A DNA stretch of 5,285 bases from contig CAMEZU010000140.1 in NCBI GenBank assembly GCA_945947925.1, forward strand, positions 1 to 5,285, read 5' to 3'. The stretch comes from an uncultured Verrucomicrobiota bacterium (GTDB taxonomy: Bacteria > Verrucomicrobiota > Kiritimatiellia > RFP12 > UBA1067). Position numbers and translations under genes: made by a program. Below are positions 1 to 5,285 of the stretch, piece after piece. The notes beneath the pieces were generated by a model. That model had not been told where the DNA came from. It worked only from the letters and a program-made list of their open reading frames with translations, and did no database searches. Within the stretch, counting starts at the first letter, position 1. Every line of letters begins with the position of its first letter.

Positions 1-71
1 GAGACGGGCAAGAGCGAACAGCAGGAGGTCGTCCCGATCCGCACCGCGACGACGATGACGATTTTCTTCAT
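1..71 (-). CDS. N-terminus of a gene cut by the window edge, probable efflux-pump periplasmic adaptor
   Basis: Only 23 codons are visible, reading MKKIVIVVAVRIGTTSCC and on to the window edge with no stop. The start ATG at 71-69 overlaps the stop of the outer-membrane efflux gene as ATGA, and a strong GGAGG ribosome-binding site lies 7 bases upstream, so this is a real start. A basic MKK followed by a short hydrophobic run suggests a membrane anchor or export signal, although Arg11 interrupts the run and the Cys pair at 17-18 is not in a clean lipobox. Operons beginning with an OEP-family gene commonly continue with a membrane fusion protein (HlyD/AcrA type) and then an RND or ABC transporter. 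The function is inferred from that context alone, because no diagnostic domain lies inside the window. Confidence 0.55.
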   Translation of the reverse strand, partial: MKKIVIVVAVRIGTTSCCSLLPV

Positions 72-1507
72 TTCAAGTCCTCCGTAATCCACTGTTCCTC
101 GATGTAAGCCGGCGGCAGCCCCAGCAGGCGGAAGAGACTCGCCTCCGCCACCTGTCCGCGGTAGAACGCCCGAATCCGCTCCCCGAGCGCCTTCGTGTAC
201 TCCGAGACCGCGTCCGTGAAGTCGACCCGACTCACGTCGCCCACCTCGTACTGCGCCTTCACCGTCTCAAGATTCTCCCGCGCCTGCTTCACGTAGACAA
301 TCGCCGTCCGCAGCGCCTCCGCCGCGTTGTCCCGCTCCGCGATCGCCAGCTCCAGGTCCTTCGACAGCTGCTGCTCCTCGTGAGCCACCGCCGCCGCCGC
401 GCTCTCAAGCGCCACTCGCGCACGGTCTACCGCCGTCGTCTTCCGAAAGCCCGTGAAGAGCGACTGCACCGCGTCCACGCCCCAGCGCCAGTACCAGAGC
501 GGATCCGTCCAGTTGAGCGACAGCGACGCCGACACGCTCGGCATCAGGTTCGCGACCGCGTAATCCACGTCCGCGGACGCCGACCGCAGCCGCGCCCGCG
601 CCACCTGCATCGCCGGCGCGTTCGTGCACGCGAAGTCAAAGGCCGCCTCCGCCCCCGTCGCCGAATCCGGCAACGCCCGCAGCACCCGGTCAAGCCCGCC
701 GATCCGCACCCCGAGCACCGTCTCCGCAGAGCCCGTCGACGCATCAATGCCCATCGCCGCCATCAGGTTCGCCCCCGCCGTCACCAGGTCGTTGGACGCC
801 GCCACGAGCTCCTGATCCGACTTCGCAAGGTCCAGCCGCGACTTCATCACGTCCAGCTCCTTCGCCTCGCCCAGCTCCAGCTTCAGCTCCGCCTGACGCA
901 GGTGCTCCGCGTACTCCGCCCGGTTCGTGTACGCGACCTCCAGCAAGGCCTCGTTCTGCAGCAGCGTGAAATACGCCCCCGCCACGTCGTCGAAGACCTG
1001 ATACCCCTGCTGGACGCAGTTCTGCTCCGCCGCCACGACCCGCTCCGCCTGCGCCTTCGCCTGCGCCGCGTTGCGCCCGAAATCCCAGATCAGAAGGTCG
1101 AGCGACAGCGAGCCGGACGGCTTTCCGCGCCGCGTGTGGCCCAGGTCGGAGAAATGCGCGCTCGGCGAGGACTCGGTATAGCCGAAGGACCCGTTCAGCC
1201 CCGCCGCATTCCACGGCGTCGCCGACGCGATCGGCGCGTCCGAGGCAATCTCCTTCAGCGCCAGCCGCGCGTCCTGCACGTCCAGCACCGCACTCTGCAT
1301 CGACGGACGGTTCGCGAGCGCGAACTCGACCAGCGCCCGCATCGGACACCCCTTCAGGTCGACGACAGGTGCCACCCGCGAAGCCGCCTCCGCAGGCGTC
1401 CCCCGAGGCGCCAGCCGCTCCTGCGTCTCCCGCGCCGCCCGAATCGTCCCGCACCCGGCCACAACAGCCAGCGCAACGACGGCAATCCCTTCAGGAAATA
1501 ATTTCAT
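68..1507 (-). CDS. TolC/OEP-family outer-membrane efflux lipoprotein
   Basis: A 479-residue outer-membrane factor, the exit duct of a tripartite efflux or secretion pump. The N-terminus is a lipoprotein signal: MK, a hydrophobic run at about 8-17, and lipobox VAGC with Cys19 as the lipidation site; Gly at +2 is compatible with outer-membrane sorting. The body shows the two-fold OEP repeat. Around 141-146 is WDFGRN followed by an Ala/Gln/Glu-rich helix, and around 349-357 its second copy reads SLFTGFRKT, again followed by a long Ala-rich helix. The C-terminal coiled-coil region contains a typical YEVGDVSRVDFTDA segment and ends in LFRLLGLP, as in many OEP proteins. Length is normal for the family. 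The ATG at 1507-1505 is the only start that keeps the whole signal peptide; it has no Shine-Dalgarno and lies just after a consensus promoter with a TetR-type operator. The gene overlaps the next one by ATGA, so the pump is probably an operon with this gene first. The substrate cannot be told. Confidence 0.9.
   Translation of the reverse strand: MKLFPEGIAVVALAVVAGCGTIRAARETQERLAPRGTPAEAASRVAPVVDLKGCPMRALVEFALANRPSMQSAVLDVQDARLALKEIASDAPIASATPWNAAGLNGSFGYTESSPSAHFSDLGHTRRGKPSGSLSLDLLIWDFGRNAAQAKAQAERVVAAEQNCVQQGYQVFDDVAGAYFTLLQNEALLEVAYTNRAEYAEHLRQAELKLELGEAKELDVMKSRLDLAKSDQELVAASNDLVTAGANLMAAMGIDASTGSAETVLGVRIGGLDRVLRALPDSATGAEAAFDFACTNAPAMQVARARLRSASADVDYAVANLMPSVSASLSLNWTDPLWYWRWGVDAVQSLFTGFRKTTAVDRARVALESAAAAVAHEEQQLSKDLELAIAERDNAAEALRTAIVYVKQARENLETVKAQYEVGDVSRVDFTDAVSEYTKALGERIRAFYRGQVAEASLFRLLGLPPAYIEEQWITEDLK
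79..83 (-). promoter_or_regulatory. Shine-Dalgarno GGAGG for the left-edge gene
   Basis: GGAGG on the minus strand, 7 bases before the ATG at 71-69 and inside the last codons of the outer-membrane efflux gene. It is the only strong ribosome-binding site in front of any start in this window, and it confirms that the overlapping downstream ATG is used. Confidence 0.8.
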
Positions 1508-1515
1508 AGGCCCAT

Positions 1516-1545
1516 ATTATACATACCTTCAGGTAGGTATGTCAA
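1516..1545 (-). promoter_or_regulatory. Consensus sigma-70-type promoter of the efflux operon
   Basis: On the minus strand TTGACA (1545-1540) and TATAAT (1521-1516) match both consensus hexamers perfectly with an 18-bp spacer. Only 8 bases (ATGGGCCT) separate the -10 box from the efflux gene's ATG, so transcription would start at or within about two bases of the start codon. The message should therefore be leaderless or nearly so, which agrees with the lack of a Shine-Dalgarno. A promoter this strong would be expected to need repression, and the operator in its spacer fits that. Confidence 0.82.
1521..1542. promoter_or_regulatory. 22-bp operator palindrome in the promoter spacer, TetR/AcrR-type
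   Basis: The arms are ACATACCT (1521-1528) and AGGTATGT (1535-1542), perfect reverse complements around a 6-base centre with one further C-G pair. The palindrome fills the region between the -35 and -10 hexamers and touches both, so a bound dimer would block RNA polymerase. Size, symmetry and the CATACCT..AGGTATG sequence resemble operators of TetR-family efflux repressors. No regulator gene is present in the window; it may lie further along the operon or elsewhere. That the repressor is TetR-type is inferred; the palindrome and its position are seen directly. Confidence 0.7.
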
Positions 1546-1572
1546 TTGCCTTCTGTGCCTTCGGGGTGCTCG

Positions 1573-1606
1573 GCATCTGAGCATCTGAGCAAAAGTGCAT
1601 CTGAGC
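1573..1606. repeat. Three copies of an 8-10 bp direct repeat, GCATCTGA(GC)
   Basis: GCATCTGA occurs at 1573-1580, immediately again at 1581-1588 (extended to GCATCTGAGC through 1590), and after AAAAGT a third time at 1597-1606. The copies lie just upstream of the efflux promoter, about 28-60 bp beyond its -35 box. They could be a low-complexity spacer produced by replication slippage or direct-repeat sites for a regulator; nothing in the sequence decides between these. Confidence 0.6.
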
Positions 1607-1615
1607 GTCTAATTC

Positions 1616-1649
1616 TGGCGCGAGGTGTCGGACACTCCGCGCCACTTTT
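1616..1649 (+). terminator. 29-bp GC-rich palindrome followed by T5, possible plus-strand terminator or dispersed palindromic repeat
   Basis: Positions 1616-1644 pair end to end around a single central base: outer stem TGGCGCG/CGCGCCA, inner stem GTGTC/GACAC, with one mismatch and one position that is a wobble in one strand only. On the plus strand it is followed at once by CTTTTT, the layout of an intrinsic terminator. On the minus strand, in which both flanking genes are read, the bases after the stem are CAGAATTAG, with no T-tract. It would therefore stop antisense transcription entering tex rather than tex readthrough. Alternatively it is a REP- or MITE-like palindrome copied around the genome. 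No better terminator for tex is visible between 1508 and 1681. Confidence 0.5.
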
Positions 1650-1681
1650 TCAGGGCAAAGTCTGGCCCCGGATACAGCCCC

Positions 1682-3904
1682 TCACAGGTTGGCGAACGGA
1701 TTGCAGCTGAAGCTGCCCTTGCCGGAGCTGGGACCGAACGACGTGCGCGGCGCGCCGCGGCGCGCTCCACCGCCTGCCGCTCCGCCCCCGACGCCCGCCG
1801 CACCGATCGTGGGACGGCTCTTCGCCGACAGCGAAATGCGCCCGCGCGCGCGGTCCACGCCGATCACCGTCACCTGCAGGCGGTCGCCCGCCTTCACGAC
1901 GGACGCGGGGTCCGTGACGTAGTTGTCCGACAGCTCCGAGAGGTGGACGAGTCCGTCCTGATGCACGCCGATGTCCACGAACGCACCGAACGCGGTCACG
2001 TTCGTGACGACACCCTCGAGCTTCATCCCCTCGCGCACGTCCTCGATCTTCGTCACGTCCTCGCGGAACTTCGGCGGCTCGAAGACCGCGCGCGGATCGC
2101 GTCCCGGCTTCACCAGCTCGTTCACGATGTCCCTCAGCGTCGGCTCGCCGACCTCGTTCGTGATGTACTTCCTGACGTCGATTTTCTTCGCCGCCAGCGC
2201 GTTCCCGACGAGGTCGCTCACGGACATCCCCAGGTCGTTCGCCATCTGTCCGACGAGCGCGTACCGCTCCGGATGAACCGCCGACGCGTCGAGCGGATTC
2301 GCCGCGCCGCGGATGCGCAGGAAGCCCGCGCACTGCTCGAACGCCTTCGCGCCCAGTCCCTTCACCTTCTTGAGTTCCTCGCGACTCGCAAACTTGCCGT
2401 GCTCGTTGCGGTACGCGACGATCGCCTTCGCGAGGGACGCGCTCACGCCCGAGACGCGCTCCAGGAGCGGGGCGGACGCCGTGTTCAGCTCCACGCCCAC
2501 GCCGTTCACGCAGCTGACCACGACCTCGTCCAGCTTCGCGCCGAGGAGCGGCTGGTGGACGTCGTGCTGGTACTGTCCGACGCCGATTGCCTTCGGATCG
2601 ACCTTCACGAGCTCCGCCAGCGGATCCTGCAGACGGCGTCCGATCGAGATCGCGCCGCGCACCGTGAGGTCGAGGTCGGGGAACTCCTGACGCGCGATTT
2701 CGGACGCGGAATACACCGAGGCGCCCGCCTCGGACACGCTCACGACGATCGGCGAGGGAATCTCCGGATGCTGCTCGTGAAGACGCTTCACCGTCTGGCG
2801 GCAGAAGGCCTCCGTCTCGCGTCCCGCAGTGCCGTTACCGACGGCGATCGCCTCGGGACGGTACTTGTTGATGATGAGCGCGATCGTCTTCGCCGACTCC
2901 TCCGGCTTCTGCTGCGGAAAGATGACCGTCTTGCCAAGATACTTGCCCGTCGCGTCCATCATCGCGACCTTGCAGCCCGTGCGGATGCCCGGGTCGATCG
3001 CCAGCACCGCCTTTTCGCCCAGCGGGGACGCGAGGAGGAGGTGTCGGAGGTTCTCCGCGAACACGTCCACGGCCGCGCGGTCAGCCTCCATCTTCTTCTC
3101 CACCGTAACGTCGATCTCGCAGCTCGGCGCCAGAAGCCGCTTGTAGGCGTCCTCGGCCGCAAGGCGAACCTGCTCGGAATCGTTCGGCATCAGGTCCATC
3201 ATGTCCTCGAGCACCGGCTCCTTGTCGAGCTCGAGCTTCACCCACAGCACCTTCTCGGCCTGGCCGCGGCGGATCGCGAGGTAGCGGTGGGACGGGATCG
3301 TCGCGATCGACTCGCTGAAGTCGTAGTACTGCTCGAACTTGGTCGGCTCCGTTGGCTTCGGGGACACGACCTCGCTCTTCACGACGGACTTCGTCGCAAA
3401 GGCGCGGCGGACGAGTCCGCGCACCTCGGCCATGTCGGCGATGCGCTCGGCGAGGATGTCGCGCGCGTACTGGAGGTCCTCGCCGGACGTCTCGGCAGCA
3501 TACGCCTCGCCGTTCCAGATCGCGTCCGCAAGCGGCTCGAAGCCCTTCTCCTTCGCGACCTGCGCGCGCGTGCGGCGCTTCGGCTTGTACGGCTGATAGA
3601 GGTCCTCGAGCGCGCTCTTCTGGAAGCAGCCGCGGATCTTCGCCTCGAGCTCTTCGGTGAGCTTGTCCTGGTCCGCAATGGACTTCAGGATCGTCGCCTT
3701 GCGGTCCTCGAGCTCGGTGTAGTAGGCGAGCCGCTCCTGGATCTTACCGATCTGGACCTCGTCCAGATTGCCGTGCGCCTCCTTGCGGTAGCGCGCAATG
3801 AACGGAACGGTGGAGCCTTCGGAAAGAAGCTTCTCAACAGCCGAGATCTGAGGAGCAGAAATCCCCAGCTCGGTCGTCATACGGGAAAGGATAGGTGTCG
3901 TCAT
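1682..3904 (-). CDS. tex: Tex family RNA-binding protein (YqgF-HhH-S1)
   Basis: A 740-residue cytoplasmic Tex/YhgF homologue, a nucleic-acid-binding protein linked in other bacteria to transcription, RNA turnover and expression of particular genes. Domains in order: the helical Tex N-terminal region, with STVPFIARYRKE at 31-42 and LEDLYQPYKPKRRT at 99-112; a YqgF/RNase H-like fold starting with AIDPGIRTG near 302; the strongly conserved GVGQYQHDV near 440; helix-hairpin-helix segments at about 480-531 (ending KGLGAKAFEQCAGFLRI); and an S1 RNA-binding domain at about 625-691 (GVVTNVTAFGAFVDIGVHQD). A Gly/Ala/Arg-rich tail of about 48 residues follows. Length is normal for the family. The ATG at 3904-3902 is preferred because its reading aligns with known N-termini; Met9 is a possible alternative. 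Only a weak GAG precedes the start and no clear promoter is seen. It stands alone, 220 bp after trmB and separated from it by a long inverted repeat. Confidence 0.96.
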   Translation of the reverse strand: MTTPILSRMTTELGISAPQISAVEKLLSEGSTVPFIARYRKEAHGNLDEVQIGKIQERLAYYTELEDRKATILKSIADQDKLTEELEAKIRGCFQKSALEDLYQPYKPKRRTRAQVAKEKGFEPLADAIWNGEAYAAETSGEDLQYARDILAERIADMAEVRGLVRRAFATKSVVKSEVVSPKPTEPTKFEQYYDFSESIATIPSHRYLAIRRGQAEKVLWVKLELDKEPVLEDMMDLMPNDSEQVRLAAEDAYKRLLAPSCEIDVTVEKKMEADRAAVDVFAENLRHLLLASPLGEKAVLAIDPGIRTGCKVAMMDATGKYLGKTVIFPQQKPEESAKTIALIINKYRPEAIAVGNGTAGRETEAFCRQTVKRLHEQHPEIPSPIVVSVSEAGASVYSASEIARQEFPDLDLTVRGAISIGRRLQDPLAELVKVDPKAIGVGQYQHDVHQPLLGAKLDEVVVSCVNGVGVELNTASAPLLERVSGVSASLAKAIVAYRNEHGKFASREELKKVKGLGAKAFEQCAGFLRIRGAANPLDASAVHPERYALVGQMANDLGMSVSDLVGNALAAKKIDVRKYITNEVGEPTLRDIVNELVKPGRDPRAVFEPPKFREDVTKIEDVREGMKLEGVVTNVTAFGAFVDIGVHQDGLVHLSELSDNYVTDPASVVKAGDRLQVTVIGVDRARGRISLSAKSRPTIGAAGVGGGAAGGGARRGAPRTSFGPSSGKGSFSCNPFANL

Positions 3905-3963
3905 GGCAATCTCAATTTCAAGTTAAGCAATGGAAAAGTTGTTTAAGCGGGCCTTTCTCTCAC

Positions 3964-4108
3964 GTCTCACGTCTCATCGTCTCGCGTCTCCGTTCACGTC
4001 TCACGTCTCATGTCTCACGTCCCCGACAAGCCCCGCCGGACGGGCCGGCAGGACGTGAGACGTGAGACACGAGACGTGAACGGAGACGCAAGACACGAGA
4101 CATGAGAC
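3964..4108. repeat. Long imperfect inverted repeat (59/58-base arms) built of degenerate CGTCTCA heptamers
   Basis: Left arm 3964-4022 and right arm 4051-4108 are reverse complements over 58 pairs, with 52 Watson-Crick pairs, six transition differences and one bulged base (C3978). Each arm is made of about seven CGTCTCA-like units (GAGAC on the other side). A perfect 19-bp core, 3984-4002 against 4071-4089, includes the same irregular CCGTTCA interruption in both arms. The 28-base loop carries a small GCCGG/CCGGC stem (4035-4039/4045-4049). Read on the minus strand, the structure begins 16 bases after the trmB stop and ends 59 bases before the tex ATG. There is no T-tract after it on either strand, so it is not a standard intrinsic terminator. 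Possible roles are a 3'-end RNA stabiliser, a barrier to transcription, or a mobile or slippage-derived repeat. Confidence 0.9.
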
Positions 4109-4124
4109 CCATGTGGCCCCTCCG

Positions 4125-4784
4125 TTAATCACACGCGGAGCGACGGACAATGCCCTCGCGCGGCTCTCGCTCGGGGGGGATTGTCAGGGGGGCGAGCGGG
4201 GCGTCGTCTGCGGGGACGGACTTCCAGCAGGCGCTGTAGATCGGCAGGCCCTGCTCGCGGAACATCGTCTCGAACTCGGTCCAGACTTCCTTCGGACGCG
4301 CCATCGGGAAGGTGCGGACGAAGCGCGGGTCTTCCGCGAAGCCGGCGCAGACCTCCTCGAAGTATTCCTGGTGGTCGGTCGCAAACTCGAGCTTGCCGCC
4401 GAGCTCGAGGCGCTTCCAGAGGGCCGTGCGGAAGATCGGACCGAACAGGCGGTGCGAGTGGTGCTTCTTCTTCGGCCAGGGATCGGGGAAGAAGACGTAG
4501 ACCGTCCGCGCGTGGTGGTCCGGCAGAAGGTAGTGGAACGTGTAGAGCGCCTCGAGCCGCAGGACGCGCGCATTGTCGATCTCTCCCCGGCGGCACTTGC
4601 CGTCGAAGAGCCGCACGCGGTCCAGCATGCGTTCGATGCCGAGGAAGTCGCAGCCGGGATTCGCCTTCGCGCGCTTGGTGAGGAACTGTCCCTTGCCGCA
4701 GCCGACCTCGATTTCAAGCGGACGCGAGAGGTCGACGGGAAGCGGCTGGCAGGGATCGGTGACGCGGAGAATGTGGTCGGTCAT
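4125..4784 (-). CDS. trmB: tRNA (guanine-N7-)-methyltransferase TrmB
   Basis: A 219-residue cytoplasmic enzyme that methylates N7 of G46 in the variable loop of tRNAs, using S-adenosylmethionine. It has the Rossmann methyltransferase layout: motif I EVGCGKG at 26-32, acidic Glu51 in GIER (expected ribose contact), and the TrmB signature FFPDPWPKKKHH at 98-109 containing the conserved Asp101. ATDHQEY follows at 135-141 and the C-terminal TEFE at 169-172, the family's TxxE motif. Length is slightly below the E. coli enzyme, mainly because the N-terminus is short; the fold looks complete. The start overlaps the stop of pgpA as ATGA, with no Shine-Dalgarno in front, so it is probably translated by coupling from pgpA. 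An alternative function is unlikely given the complete motif set. Confidence 0.95.
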   Translation of the reverse strand: MTDHILRVTDPCQPLPVDLSRPLEIEVGCGKGQFLTKRAKANPGCDFLGIERMLDRVRLFDGKCRRGEIDNARVLRLEALYTFHYLLPDHHARTVYVFFPDPWPKKKHHSHRLFGPIFRTALWKRLELGGKLEFATDHQEYFEEVCAGFAEDPRFVRTFPMARPKEVWTEFETMFREQGLPIYSACWKSVPADDAPLAPLTIPPEREPREGIVRRSACD

Positions 4785-5266
4785 TTGAACAGGTAGACGT
4801 AGAGCGCCCAGTTGAGGCCGAGCGAGTAGAGGTTCGCGAAAAAGTCGTCAATGACGATGCCGAAGCCGCCGTGGATCGCCTGCAGCTGCCGCGCCGGCGG
4901 CGGCTTGACGATGTCGATCGCGCGGATGACGAGGAAGAACGCGGCCATCGCGTACCAGGGCAGATCCCCGACGGGAATGCCGATGAGCGCGAGCGGATAG
5001 AGCATCCACTCGTCCGCCGTGATGCGTCCGTCGTCCTTGATCCCGAGCATCCGCTCTGCCGACCCGCAGAACGAAATCGCGGCCAGCGTGAGGCCGAGGC
5101 AAGCGACGACCTGCGCCCAGACCGGCAGCAGCGTCGTCGCATACGCCAGCGCCACCCCCGCCGCGCTCCCGAACGTCCCCGGCGCGAACGGAACGACCAG
5201 CCCGATCCCGAAACCCGTCGCCACGAACAGGTTGACCTTGTCCCAGAATGTACGTTTTGAATCCAT
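4781..5266 (-). CDS. pgpA: Phosphatidylglycerophosphatase A
   Basis: A 161-residue inner-membrane enzyme that removes the terminal phosphate of phosphatidylglycerophosphate to give phosphatidylglycerol. Family landmarks in order: PFAPGTFGSAAG at 26-37, ITADEW at 82-87 with the conserved Asp-Glu pair, IRAIDIVKPPPARQL at 114-128 (equivalent to the FRxFDxxKPxP motif, with Ile-Arg instead of Phe-Arg and Ala in place of the second aromatic), and GGFGIVIDDFFANLYS at 133-148 with the conserved Asp-Asp pair. Hydrophobic stretches near 35-47, 50-67, 103-117 and 146-160 are candidate membrane segments. Length is typical. The ATG at 5266-5264 has no Shine-Dalgarno and sits 8 bases after a -10 box, implying a leaderless message. 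It is the first gene of a pgpA-trmB unit with a 4-base overlap; the two functions are unrelated, so co-transcription is probably a growth-linked housekeeping arrangement. Confidence 0.94.
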   Translation of the reverse strand: MDSKRTFWDKVNLFVATGFGIGLVVPFAPGTFGSAAGVALAYATTLLPVWAQVVACLGLTLAAISFCGSAERMLGIKDDGRITADEWMLYPLALIGIPVGDLPWYAMAAFFLVIRAIDIVKPPPARQLQAIHGGFGIVIDDFFANLYSLGLNWALYVYLFK

Positions 5267-5274
5267 TGGAGAGT

Positions 5275-5283
5275 ATTATACCA
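5275..5283 (-). promoter_or_regulatory. Extended -10 promoter element of pgpA-trmB
   Basis: On the minus strand TGG (5283-5281) is followed by a perfect TATAAT (5280-5275), an extended -10 of the TGn type. Eight bases (ACTCTCCA) then separate it from the pgpA ATG, so the predicted start site falls on the A at 5267 or the A of the start codon itself, giving a leaderless mRNA. Any -35 box would lie beyond the right edge of the window. Confidence 0.72.
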
Positions 5284-5285
5284 AA

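Noticed and set aside
380..1501. A 373-codon plus-strand open frame opposite the outer-membrane efflux gene
   Set aside because: Extremely Arg/His-rich with no domain or ribosome-binding site, and it mirrors the codon bias of the minus-strand efflux gene.
1650..1681. Minus-strand terminator directly after the tex stop
   Set aside because: Only a weak GGGC/GCCC pairing is present and it is followed by TGAAAAAG, an A-tract instead of a T-tract.
3915..3943. A tex promoter in the 59 bases before its ATG
   Set aside because: The best -10-like hexamer (TGAAAT, 3920-3915) has no acceptable -35 partner at 16-18 bp. Other candidates such as TTAACT match the consensus at only half the positions.
1625..3946. 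A 773-codon plus-strand open frame, longer than the Tex gene it lies opposite to
   Set aside because: Its translation is a low-complexity Arg/Leu/His/Asp mix with no recognisable domain, and the opposite strand encodes a full-length Tex with all motifs. Long antisense frames are expected opposite GC-rich genes with strong third-position bias.
3961..4108. CRISPR array
   Set aside because: The repeated unit is only about 7 bases, there are no spacers of constant length, and the repeats reverse orientation halfway, which makes it an inverted repeat and not a CRISPR.
3964..4108. Intrinsic terminator for pgpA-trmB
   Set aside because: The stem is far longer than usual and no T-tract follows it on either strand (minus strand continues GTGAGAGAAAGG). 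Termination here is possible but not supported by the standard signature.
4113..4796. A 227-codon plus-strand open frame opposite trmB
   Set aside because: It covers trmB almost exactly and shows no family motif, whereas trmB carries the complete TrmB motif set.

Overview
The window is a high-GC, protein-dense stretch of a Gram-negative bacterial genome. It carries four complete genes and the first codons of a fifth, all on the minus strand. An outer-membrane efflux lipoprotein shows a diderm cell. The codon use, near-leaderless promoters and low-complexity spacers would fit the PVC group (Verrucomicrobiota/Kiritimatiellota-like), but that placement is only a guess; no rRNA or other phylogenetic marker is present.

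In the direction of transcription (right to left): at the right edge an extended -10 promoter drives a two-gene unit, pgpA (phosphatidylglycerophosphatase A, phospholipid synthesis) and trmB (tRNA m7G46 methyltransferase), joined by a 4-base ATGA overlap. A 220-bp spacer follows. It is dominated by a long inverted repeat whose arms (59 and 58 bases, 28-base loop) consist of degenerate CGTCTCA heptamers. Next comes tex, a full-length Tex/YqgF-HhH-S1 RNA-binding protein. A 174-bp spacer then holds a near-perfect 29-bp palindrome with a T-tract on the plus-strand side, three copies of a GCATCTGA direct repeat, and a consensus sigma-70-type promoter with a TetR-type operator palindrome in its spacer. 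That promoter drives an OEP/TolC-family outer-membrane lipoprotein gene, which overlaps by ATGA the start of a further gene leaving the window at the left edge. By context the further gene is most likely the periplasmic adaptor of an RND or ABC efflux pump.

The genes are ordinary housekeeping or efflux genes, and no undescribed protein system is visible. The points worth a second look are non-coding: the heptamer-built inverted repeat, the 29-bp palindrome, the operator-in-promoter arrangement, and two promoters whose -10 boxes each end 8 bases before the start codon, predicting leaderless mRNAs.
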